Shown here: one piece after another, positions 29,256 to 41,500 of the stretch
How positions within the stretch are numbered: the stretch's first letter is position 1
Layout: each line of letters starts with the position of its first letter
Origin: Cyanophora paradoxa
Taxonomy: Eukaryota; Glaucocystophyceae; Cyanophorales; Cyanophoraceae
Length of the DNA stretch: 64,000 bases
Direction of reading: 5' to 3'
Assembly: GCA_004431415.1 (NCBI GenBank)
Contig: QPMI01000079.1
Location: forward strand, 82,151-146,150
Position numbers and translations under genes: made by a program
The notes under the pieces: generated by a model
Told to the model about the DNA's origin: nothing
Seen by the model: the letters and a program-made list of their open reading frames with translations, nothing else
Databases searched by the model: none

Positions 29256-32200
29256 CTCTCTCTCTCTCTCTCTCCCCCCCCCCCCCCCCCCGCCCCTCGC
29301 CTGACCCGGGGCGCGCAGGCGACAATCCGGCAGGTCTTCGCGCGCCTCGCCTTCGTCTGCGTCTCCGTCGGCCTCTCCAGTACCCCGTCCGCCCCCTCCC
29401 TCCCCTCCCCCCCCTCTCTCCAAGCTAAGCCTGCCGGCAGGGGGCGTCGGCGGTCTTCTCGGGGCTCATCACGGCGTACATGGCCTACCTCACCCTCCGC
29501 CACCTCCCCTACGTGCGCGCCGCTCGCCCGCACACGCCCCGCCCCGCCCGCACCCGCCCGCACCCGCCCCGCACCTGCATCCGCCGCTGCCGCCGCCGCC
29601 GCAGCCTCCGCCTCAGGCCCTATCCCACTCTATATCTCTACCTCTATACCGAGCTCCGGCCGCTGATGTCCCGCCCCTCCGCCGCCGCCGCCGCGGCCGG
29701 CCTGCTGACGTCCACCGCGGCGCGGCAGTACTCGAAGCACATGAACGAACTGCGGTCGGCGCTCTACGCCGTCGTCTCCTGGTCCTCCCTCTGCGCCCTT
29801 GTGAGCCCACGCCCCCCTTCTTCCCTTCCCCCCTCGCCCCGCTGCCCCCCCCCCCCCCCCCCCCACCCCCCTCTTCTCCCCGCCCAGCTAGCGCCCCTCC
29901 CCGGCCCCTCTTCAGCTAGCGCCAGTTCGTGCTTGCCGCCGGCCGCGCCTCACGGGGCCCGGCCGGGGCGCCGCCAGGTCCTCTCCATCGTGGACGCGAG
30001 CCTGCTGGTCTCCGTCGCCTGGCTCCTCGGCGCCATCGCCGTCTTCGCCGGCGTCTGGCTCCTCTGCCGTGCGCGCCGCTCCGCGCGCGCCGCTCGAGCT
30101 CCGCCGCTTCGAGATTCGCGGCGCCGACGCCGAAGCCACGGCCACGGCCGCGGCCGCCGCGCAGGGAAGCGCTTCGACCGGCTCTGCAGGCCGAGCCTCG
30201 TGGGGGTCGACGACGAGGGGAACTACCAGTGCGCGGCATTTTTAGATACAGCATCATCAAAACTCCTATCATTATATATTTATAAACCTAACGGCGGCGG
30301 GGCAGGTACTACGGGGACTTCGCGCGCCCCGAGCACGTCGAGATCGCCGCCCGGTCCGACGCTGGCGCCCCCCCAACGACAGGCTTACGGGCCTGATACG
30401 ATCCGGCGGGCACGCAGGTTCCTCCGCGAGCCGAAACACAAGAAGGACGACGACATCGGTGCCGTGCCGCCCCCGGGCTCGTACGGCTTCGCGCTCGGCG
30501 GCCGCCTCACGCGTGGGCGGGCGCCGGGGCGGCAGACGAGGACGCGATCGACCGCGCCGAGGCCGTCTTCCAGTCGGGCATCAAGAAGCGCGTCGGCCCC
30601 GCCCGCCCCGCCCCGCCCCGCCCCGCCCCGCCCCGCCCCGGGCCCCGGGCCCCGGGCCCTTCTGACTTGGGCGAAATCGCGTCAGGTTCCCCAAGGCGGC
30701 ATGCGTCTACCTAGCGTACTCCAACTTCCTCAAGGTCCGAAACGGCGATATTAAAGCCTTTTGGAGAACCTTTTGGATATTAAAGCTACAAGCAGCGTCC
30801 GCGGGGCTGACTCCCCTCGCGAGCGCAGTACTACCGGCAGAACGGGCAGCTGGAGGGGACGTTCGTCGACCGGTCTCGCCACCTCCAGCTCTCCATGCAG
30901 CTCCGCTTCGGTCCGATCCCGGGCCCGCCCCTCAAAAGTTAAACATCGTAATATAGGAAAACTAGAGGCCGGCCTCGAGCTCGAGCCCGCACACTCCAAC
31001 CCCCCTTCACCGGAAACCGTGCCGCCGCACGGTGGCGGGGCCTCTAGATCCGACCCTGCGGGGCTTCCCCCGCGGGGAAGGCGGCGTCGCCTGACCTCGC
31101 GGTCCGTGGCGGCAGCGGTGTTCCGGAAGGACAAGGAGCGGGAGGCGAGCTCGCGGTCGGAGGGGGGCGGCGAGGGTTCCATGGACCTCGTCTCCTACGT
31201 CGAGTTCCAGGCCCGCCCGCTCCACTTCTCCTTTAAGTCTGGATCACCAGCACTCGATCTAGATCCAGAGGAATCTAATTGTAAATCCCAACTGCATATA
31301 GAAGAATGAGACCGTGAAGAGGCTTCTTAATCCAGATCCAGAGAAATCTTCTACCATATCTAAAGACCGATTTCGATCTATCTCTTTAATTTCTAGCTGC
31401 GGTTGCATGTATTCATTCGGCTGACGTCCGCCGCAGAAGCAGCTGAAGGCGGCGAAGGAGGGCCACTACAAGGCGGCCAAGGCCATGCGCCTCGTCTGGA
31501 CCGTGCGCACCCATAAAGAGCCATCTCGGCCCGGCGCCGGCGGCTCCGAGGGCGGCTCCGAACGGGGCGGGGCGGGGGCGCAGACGCTGCAGGAGGAGGA
31601 CGAGGTGGCGCTGGCGAAGCTCGCCGACATCTTCCGCCTCGTCGACCGGTGCCCGCCCCGCCCCGCCCCGCCCCGCCCCGCCCCGCCCCGCCGCTCGCAT
31701 TTCTTGTTTAACTTCGTCGAACTCGAAGGTACGAGTCGATGGCCGAGTCGAACCTCAAGTCGTGCGCCCGCCCCGCCCCGCCCCGCCCCGAATGGTTTGA
31801 TTTCCTGATCTGGGGACCGGGGACCCTCAGCCTCCTCTCGAAGTACCCGCGCTCGATCCGCATCCTCCGCGCCATGGGCGCATTCGTCGAGGAGGTCCGC
31901 GGGCGCGCGCCGGCGCGCGGCACTAATCAGAAGCTTATTATCAAGCTTAGTGCACTGAGCTTATCATTACTGAGCTGCACTAAAGCCGCGCGCGTCTGCG
32001 CCGCTCCCGCGCTGGAGCCTCCGATCCCGATGCTGAGGCCTCGCTCGCGATCGCGACCAGGTCAAGAACGACGCGCTGCGGGCGGAGGAGTACTACCGCC
32101 TGGCGGACGCGGAGGAGGAGGACCAGAGCCGCGCCACCGCGTGCGCCCGCTCGCGAGTCGCTCGAACTCGAGACGCCAGAGCGGCGGCCGCGCCGCCCTC

Positions 32201-32536
32201 GCCTGAACATGTGCCGACGATGGCTTGCGATCGGCAGGGACGGGGCGGGCGGCGACGGGGCGCCGGCGGGTGCCATCGACAACACGCGCAACGGCGTCAT
32301 CGTCATCGGCTCCAACGAGGTCCCCTTCAACTTCGCGCTCGACTCCCCAATTCCAACGCCCTCCGCTCGAATGTTGATTCGGTCGAGCCCGCCGGGCCGG
32401 CCCACCGCAGATCATCACGAGCGTGAACGCCGTCACGTGCCGCATGTGGGGCTACAAGCGCAACGAAATCGTCGGCAAGGTCCGCCTCGCCGCTCGCTTA
32501 ATGATGCCATGATTCCCGCGCGGCGCTCGACCCACG

Positions 32537-32573
<37 letters not shown>

Positions 32574-35500
32574 CCTCTCTTGATGCTCCGTGCCGCGCAG
32601 CGGATCACGATGATGATGCCGAGCCCCTTCCGCGACGACCACCACATCTACGTCACCTCGTACCTCCGCACGGTGGGTCACCGGCCCGGCCTCCGCTGCC
32701 GGGCCCCGGCTTCACACCTTCTGGCCCGCCTCACCGCTCGTCGCTCCGGACGCGCGCGCTCGCAGGGCGTCGCAAAAGTCGTGAACATCCCCCGCAAGTA
32801 GGCCACGCTCTCTTTTGAATTAAACCTCCTTGTGCTCTATTATGTATGGTTTTAACATCGCGTTCCCCCGCAGCGTCTTCGGCCTCCACAAGGTACCCCG
32901 CGCTTTCTTTGAATCGAATCGAATTATTTCGCGCTCTGTTGCACGTCGCTGACTTCACTTTCTCAAGGATGGCCACATCTTCCCCATCCGGCTCTACGTC
33001 ACGAGGTGGGCTTTAATTTATAACGCTTGAAATTGCAACCGCGCGCGGTTGAAAATTTAATCGCGTCACGCGCTCTCTGTGTGCAGAATGGACATCAACG
33101 GGTCCATCACGTTCGTGGGAGCCGTCACGCAGCTCGAAGACACGTGCGCGCGGCCGATCCGCGAATTCGCGCGCGATCGCATTCGTCAGTCTAAAGGGCG
33201 CCGGTGATCCTGGCCAGGGACGGAGCGATGCTGGTGACCGCGGCGGGGAAGCTAACCGGTGAGGGCGCTTCCATCTTTTCTCGCTGCTCAAGCTCGCTGC
33301 TGACGCTCTCCGGATCTAGGGGCAAACAAGGAAGCTGCGTCCATATTCGAGACTCCCGTGACCGAGCTCGCCCAGAAAGATATCAAGGTGCGTTGCAGGA
33401 AATCAAAGAAGAGTGCTATTTCTATGTAATTAATAACGCGATCTTTTGCAGCAAATCGTGCCGCCGCGCTTCTGGAGCGTCTTCGACGTCATCGGCGGGC
33501 CGCAGAAGCCGGGGAGCGGCTTCCTGCGCGCCCCGTTCGGCGCGCGCCAGACGCTGGGCGGGGGCGGCTCCTTCAACCGGCGCGTGGGCGGCGCGGTGCC
33601 GTCGCTGAACATCGGCGCCGGTGCGGGGGACCGCCGCGAGTCGAACACGTCGAAGATGCGCGACGGCACCCAGCAGCAGGCGCGACGCCCTCCGCCTAGC
33701 CTGCCTCCAAATACATGATACGTAAATTTCACGCGCTCTGCAGGGCGGGAACGCGCTCCAGTTCGCCTCGAAGATCCAGGAGCTCTCGGAGACGGAGATA
33801 CAGGGGCTCTCCCCCGACGGCACGGCGAGTGGAACAGGGCGGCCGGCTGGGCCAGCCCCTCCGATCCGCCCGTCTGCGCGTTGATCACGAGGTCGTACGG
33901 CCGCAGGTCTTTCCGCTCTCGGTCAAGCTCTCCAAGATGTTCGAGGGCGAGGCGCGCGCTGTGTACTCCCTGTCCATGTCGAGCTTCTAACGCTGCCGAG
34001 CCGCAGAAAACGCTGATCATTGCCAACATCAAGGAGGTGCTTAAAGTTTCCACTGATATCCAACTCCAGCGTCCGCAGGCGACCGCGCCGGTAGCTCAGG
34101 CCGCGCGCGCGGGCGCAGGTGGAGGACACGGCGGGGCTGATCTCGATCGACGCCCGCGGGGTCATCCGCTCCCTCAACAAGTCCCTCTGCGTCATCTTCG
34201 GCTACCAGGCGCTTATATATTATAAAATTGCATTTGACGACTTCGAATTCGCTCCCCGTTCGATTTGTCTCTCAACCGTCTTGTTTTCGCACTTGCGCGC
34301 AGCCCCGAGAGCTCATCAACCAAAAGATTGAGGTCCTCGTTTTTCTTATTTGCACATGTCCTCTTTATTCGACGCTGACGGGGGGCGTCCGCTTGCGGCG
34401 CGCGCGCGCGCAGATGTTGATGCCGGCGCCCTACTCGCAGTACCACCAGGGCTACCTGGACCGCTACATGCGCACGGGCGAGGAGCACGTGCGCATGCGC
34501 GCGCCGCCGTGCTGCGCAAAGCTCAAGCTTCAGCTTCGCTTCCTTGGCTCTGCCGTTCCTCGTCCGACCTCAACGGCCGCGGGCGCGCAGGTGGTGGGCC
34601 AGAAGCGCACCGTTACGGGCAAGCACAAGAGCGGCGCCACTTTCCCCATCATGCTCGAGGCGAGTCGTAGTCTAAGATGGCTTATAATAATAAGGGACGG
34701 TCAGGCCTAGGGGTGATAAGAATACACCGACCGCGCGCGAGCGCAACAGTCTTAGGGCAGAGTCTCGCATCTCGAGCTTCCGCCCGCCCCTCGGCCGCTG
34801 ACCCGCCTCGATTCGCCGCGGTCAGGTGTCGCGGGCGGACGTGGGGCGGGACGCCTTCTTCGTGGGGCGCGTCATCAAGCTCGAAGACGAGGAGGACCAG
34901 GACGCCGTGCGACCCCGCGCCGGCTGTTCGGCTAGACTCGATCGACTCTGCATCGACGTCGGCTCTGATCCGATGGAACTGCGAACGCAGATGATCACGA
35001 TCGACCAGGGGGGCCTGATGCAGAACGTGAACGCCGTCTGCTCCGAGATGTTCGGCTACCGCACGCAGGAGATGCTCGGCCGCAACGTCAAGATGCTCAT
35101 GCCCAGGTCCGCACGCGCGCGCGCGCCCCGTCCCGTTCCGTCGATCCCGACGGTCGGGATCGAACGATGGCGGCAGCCACTACGCGGTGCACCACGACAA
35201 ATACCTCTCGGAGTACATGCGGACGGGCGTCTCGCACGTCATCGGCACGGGCGGGCGCTCGCTCGAGGCCCTCCACCGCGACGGCAGCACCTTCCCCGTC
35301 CAGCTCGAGGTGCAGCCGGCGCTGCTCTGCTCTGCAACGCCGCCGCCGCGCCACCGACGACCGCGACAACGTTTGACGCTCGGAGAGAGATGAATAGCCT
35401 GAGGCGGCTTGCGTTATCAACTACAGATAGAGATATATAGAGCCACACCTAAGCCACCTCGGTCTATCTCTCTGTCTCTATCTCTGACGCTCCCTCCGCT

Positions 35501-38500
35501 CTCGCGCCGGCAGGTGATGCAGGACGACTCGCTGAAGGACAAGGGCGTGACCCTCTTCATGGGGCGCATCAGCAAGCTCACCGACATGGACGCTCTCGTG
35601 CGCGCGTTTGTCGGCAGAGCAGCCCGCGCGCGCCGTCGCCCCTCGCCGAACTGTGTCGTTTACATATAATTAATCGCCGAAACGTGTGCCACGTGTATTA
35701 CAATCGCTTACGTGTACGTCCGATCAGATCTCCATCAACTCGAAGGGCATTGTCACCTCTTGCAACAAATGTGCGCCGTTTTCGGTCAAGTACTCCGTGA
35801 AGTACGGTTTGCGCGGCTGGAGGCTCACACGACATTGATCGCGCAGACGCGTGCAAGATGTTCGGGATCAAAGGGTGCGCGCGCGCCGCGTTGCGCCCTG
35901 AGTTCCGCCCCTCGCGTCCAGCGTCATGCCATGGGCCAGGCCGGAGCACCTCGTGGGCCGCAACATCAAAGTCCTGACCCCGCCCGAGATCGCCGTCAAC
36001 CACGACGCCTACCTCAAAAGGTCCCCGGTCCTTTCATTATCTTCGGATTTCCTGATGTTTTCCTGATATTTCGCGATACCAGATACATGGACACGGGAGT
36101 GGCCCGCGTGGTCGGCCTGAAGCGCGAGGTCGAAGGGTGCGATTGCGAGCCGTTCGAGAAATGGCGGGCATAAGGGTCTCGAGATCGGCGTCAAAATGAT
36201 CTCCGAGTCGCCCGACAGGCTCCACTCGGACGGGTCCCGCTTCCCCCTCACGCTCGAAGTCAGCGAGATGAAGGTCCAGGTGAGATCCGGGGCGGTTGAA
36301 ATCGTTTACGTACAGCTTCCCTCGCTGAAATTCGGATAGGACGACTCGATCTTCACGGCCCGGATCCTCTTTAACGCGGAGGATTACAAGAAGTCCCAGG
36401 TCCGGCGGGCTTTTCTTCGATCTGCAATTGCGAGATCAAGCTCACCACACTTGATTTCGCAGCGCTCGGCCCGCTCGGGCGGAGCCTCGCCCCACGGCAG
36501 CCACCCGGCCGTCGCCGTCACTGCACCTGCGCCTGCCCACGTGTTCGTGCCTCGCACGCTGCGTGTTCCAGTCCGCATCTCGCGTCTCGTGACGGCCACC
36601 GCGCGGCGTGCGCAGGCCCGAGCGCACGGGTCTTGTCCAGCGGAAGCCCCACGCGCAAGGGTCAGTGACGCGCGCCCCGGGCCCTCCTCGGTCAACGTTT
36701 GATCGTGATCACGATCAGGCACGGTGAGCACGGCCACCACGCGCACGTGCACGCCCACGGGCTCAACGTCGGAAACTTCGGCCTGGACCCCGTCGTCGAG
36801 GGTCCGCCTCGCCCCTCCTCGCGCTCCGTTTCTTCCTTTCGGGTCGGGGGATCGAATCTGTTGCGCCTCGCCCGCCCGCAGAGGGCGCCGAGGGGACGCC
36901 GCGGATCAACCTCGGGCCCAACATGAAGATCTCCAGCTTCACCTCCGATTCCAGGTCCGGTCCAGTCTTTGTGCAATTTCGAGCCTAGTACATTCAACAG
37001 CTTATCCGATTTCAATGTACATGTACGCGTATCCAGCCACGGGAACGGCAACCGGTTCGACCCGCTGCACCTGGACCACCCGCAGCCGCGGCGGCGCTCG
37101 CTGTCGATCGGGGGCGGCCCCGACACGGACCGCTCGGGCGGCTCGCTCGGCCGCTCGGACGGGAGCGCGACCGACCGGAGCGCCGGCGACCGCGACCGGT
37201 GGGCCGGCCTCGGGCGCGGGCACGGGCAGGGGCGCCGCCGGAGCAGCCACGACACGGGAACGAGCTCATCGACGGCGCAGCCGCTCGTGCCCCTCACCGC
37301 GCACGACGAGGTCAGCGCCCCATCAAACATATTAGACTTAACAGCGAACATATCGGAATTTAGATCCGCTGAGCTCGTGTTTGGTTCGAATTCGCAGGAG
37401 TCCCTGGTGACGCGGATGCCGGCGGCGCTGGCCATGGGCCTTGGCCTGGGCCGCGAGGACGGCAGCGGCGAGGCCGGCGCCGGCGGGGCCGGCGCGGGCG
37501 GGCCCGGGGCGGGCGTGGCGAGCTTGGGCTCAGGGGCGGGCGCGGGGCCCTCGGACCACGACGGCGACGAGCGCCGCAGCGAGGCCGGGCAGGTGCGCGC
37601 TCGAGCGCTGCCGCAAGCCGAGGCGAGATTTCGAGATTTCCGCCCGCAGTCCGAGGCGTCGGCGTCGTCCATCGGGACCAAGCGGCGCCGGCGGAAGCGC
37701 AAGCGCGTTCGGATCCCCTCCCGTCCCAGCCGACCGCCCCGCCCCAACGTCGACCCCTGAACCTCCCGTTTCGTTTCCGTCCGCCCTGCAGGATGGAGCT
37801 GCTGAACGCGGCGCGGAACCGCAAGTCGGGCGCCGACCTCCTCTGGCGCCAGGTCCGCCCAAGCTTAAGGGACGCGCCCCACGCGCTGTATATATATCCA
37901 ATGAGAATATCTAATACAAGATGAATTACGAGATCAAATACAAGATCGGTTAACTCCTCTAATGCACCCAATAAGCGTTGTCTTCGCGGAGGGCATGCGC
38001 AGCCTGTTCCGCGCTCGAGCTCGGCGGCGCTGACGGGCTCGCCTCGCCCGGGGACGGCGCGCGCGGCAGATCGTGCTCTCGGTGGTGATCCTCTCGGCGC
38101 TCTGCGTCGCCGCCTTCCTCATCGTCCAGGCCCGCCCCGCCCCGCGCGGCCCCCACTTATTCTATCAGCTCGCTTAGAGCTTCACGGCTGCGTGCAGGGC
38201 ATGATGGCCGGCTACGGGGGGATGCTCGAGGCCGTCGCGTGCGCCCCGGGCCCGCTCGCTATTCGGCCCCGCTCGCCGGGGCTTCGGCCCCGCTCGCCGG
38301 CGCCCCCCGTTCCGAACGTTGACGGACGCTTCTGCGGCGCCGGCGCAGAGCGTCGAGCCAGCGGACCCTCCAGTCGCAGTTCGTGGCGATCGAGGTAGCC
38401 AGCTATGGCTCCCTTCGCTTTGAGCTTCGAGCTTCGCGCCGCCGGGCGCGACGCTCGCGCCCACGGCCGCACGCCCGCAGGCAAGGACCCTGGACCTTCT

Positions 38501-41500
38501 GGCGCGCGGCGCGGCGGCGCCGAGCGCGGTGGACTCGGCTTCCGGCGGCGGGCTCGAGGCGGCGGCGGGGCGGCTCGCCGCGGCCGCCGCCGAGATGATG
38601 CGCCTCCACCAGGCGAGCCCGACCGGGCCGCGGTAGAATGGAGCCGCCGTAATAGTTTATTAGTTCGTGACCTCGGATTCGATTTGGCGCAGGGGCTGCA
38701 CCTGGGGACGGAGGGCCTGCAGCCGGGGAGCCCCGAGGGGGTCGCCGACCTCATGGACGCCCCCTCCCTCAACGCCACCCAGTTCCGGTGCGCCGAAATT
38801 TATGATTAGAATTTCTGTTACGCCGAGCGCGTCGCGGGCCCGGCCCGGCCTGGCGGACTCTCTCTCCTCTTACAAGTACTGACACGGCCGGCCCAGCAAC
38901 ACGAACCCGCCCGAGATCGTGTACGCGGCGATGGGCCTCTGGAATCTGGGCGAGAGGTGCCGCCCCCAGACTCCTCGACGACTCTTCGAGTCTGTCTGAC
39001 GCCCGCGGCACGTGCGCAGCTACGTGCAACACGCGCGGCTGCTGGCGGCCTCCGCGTCGTACTTCGCGCGGGGCCCCGCCGCCGTCAACGCCACTTCCCT
39101 CGCCGACCCCGCCCGCTGCCTCTTCGACACGGGCGCGCGAGCCCGCGGCCCGCGCCCGATTCCTCTGATTTCTCTGACGGCCCCCGCCCTTTGCCCGCCA
39201 GGCCGCTGCATCTCGTACCAGTTCATCATGCGCAACAGCCCCGACGTCGGTGCGCGCCCCCGCGCGCGCCCGTCCTCCTCTTGCGGCCTTTTGTTCTGAG
39301 GCGGCCCGGCCCTGCACGGCCCGCGCGCAGTCTACGCGGCAACGGAGCGGGCGACGGACCTCTTCACCGCCGGCGTCGTCGCCGCCCGCCGCGCCGTCCA
39401 GGCCCGCCCGAGCCCGTCCTGGAGACCTAGATCTGATCTGATGATCTGCCCGCCTGCCCCGCCTCAATCTAGATCTGCCCCGCCCCGCGCGCCCTCCACC
39501 CGGTCGCCGCCCCTCCGGCTGACGGCCCCGCCCCTTTGATTCCGCACGCAGCTGGTGTACATCGTGACCCTCGCCGTCTCCCTCGTCGTCGTCGCCGCCT
39601 TCGCCCTCCTCATGTGCCCCCGCCCCGCCCCTCCACCCCGCCCCGCCCTTCCCCCCTCCGCCCCGATATCGCCCCAACAACTAAGACCGCGAGCGCTACA
39701 TACTTTTAGGCGTGATGATAATGCCCGCTCGTGTGCCCGCCCCGCCTCTCCACCCCGGTCCCTAAGAAGATCTCGGACAATAATCTTATCTAGTTGATCC
39801 TGTTGAGCCGGCTAGCCTGCCCCGCCCCTCTGCTGGGCGTCGCAGCGCTCCGCGCCGCGCTGCGCCGCCGAGTGCTGATCATGAGCGCCGGCACGCGCGC
39901 GGGCAGCTTCGGGCCGTCGTTCCGGCGGGTGCGGGCGGAGCGCGACTCCATCATGGGCCTCTTCCTCGTGCGCTATTTATGGCCGGGGCCCAAGTTTAAG
40001 GAGCTGAGCGTTTTCGCCGCAGCGCATCCCGAAGGCGACGGTCAAGATCCTCGCCCGCCGCAAGATCAAGGCCCGCCCCGCCCCGCCCCGCCCCCGCCTT
40101 GCCCCGCCCCCGCCCCCGCCCCCGCGTCACCCTACTCCCACCCCGGACCCCACCCCGCCCCGGGCCCCTGCTTAAGCTTTTCTCACGCGCCGCGGGCCAT
40201 CCCTCGCAGGTCCGCCTGAACTCGGACGACGAGGAGTCCGAGGACGAGGTGCCGGGCCCCGGCCCGCCTCGAAGGAGCCTCACCCGATCTCACGCGGGCG
40301 CCCCTCCGCCTCTGCTCGCAGGACGACGACGCGGACGTGGACAAGGCCGCGGCAAAGGAGGCCCGCCCCGCCCGCCCGCTCGGCCCCGATCGAATCGGGC
40401 CCTGCAGCGCGCTTCCGCTGTTCGTGATGGCGCGCGCCTTCGCAGGCGGCGGCCGCCTCGAAGCAGGAGAAGGCGGGTGGGGAGGGGGGCGCGACCTACG
40501 CCGACATCCCCAGGCGCGCGTGCAGCCCCTCCGCCTCGTCAGACCAGACGCGCCTCAGACCATTTCTGATCATGAGCGCGCGCGCGCAGCCGGCGGGTCT
40601 CGTTCTTCGCGAGCGCGCAGCCGCCGGCCGCCCCCGGGGCCAGCCGCCGCGCCTCAACCCTGCCCAAGGTCCCTGGGCCTGGGTCCCCCCCGCCCTCCGC
40701 GGAAATTCAAATTGAAATCGGGATGGGGGCAGGGGCCGGCGGGGGCGGCGGTGGCGGCGCTCCCCAACCTCGCCACCCCCGACAGCCACGGCCAGGTCCG
40801 GCCCTTAGTTTACGGCGCGGTTGAGGGAACTATTAGAGTCGCCGGCTCGAACCTTCGGGCCCGACGGGCCTGAATTCGAAGAAAATATTATAGAATGGCT
40901 CAACGTAGTAGAATGGTCCCGGCCGGCCCTTGGCTCAACACATTAGAGCGGCTCACACCTTCCTTCCGGCGGCAGGCGGCCTGGACGACGGGCCCCGCCC
41001 GCGAGTCCGTCCGGCGGCCCTCGTACCTCGCCGGTGCCCGCCGCCCCCCTGGCCTGCTCTCCCGCCTTCTTTTCCTCTTCCAACTTCGCTGTCAAATTCG
41101 CAGCGGCGCTGGCGGCCGTGCGCCTCGCCTTCTCGTCCGGCCGCGCCGCCGCGTACGGTGCGCAAAGTATATTCGCTTCCTCGCGAATGATCTTGCGAGC
41201 TGAGCGACGGCGAACCGAACAGGCCCCGGGCCGCCTTCGGACCGGGCCGCCAAGGTGCGCTCTCGTCTCGCCGCTTTTGTTCTCCGAACTTCCTCCTTCC
41301 TCACGCGCCCGAAGGTGGCGCCGATGCCGCCCCCGGGCGGGCCGAGCGGCAAGCCGGGTCAACCCGGCGGCAAGGGCCCGGCCCCCGAGGGTGCCCCGGC
41401 GTCCCCTCTCTCTCTCTGTCTCTGCTCTCTCATCGGACTCACTCTCGAGATCTAATCTCCCATCGGACAGCTGCGCCGGCGCGGATGGACTCGTTCTTCC

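Noticed and set aside
34990-35597. A LOV (blue-light) domain among the PAS modules.
   Set aside because: The flavin-binding NCRFLQ-type motif is absent.
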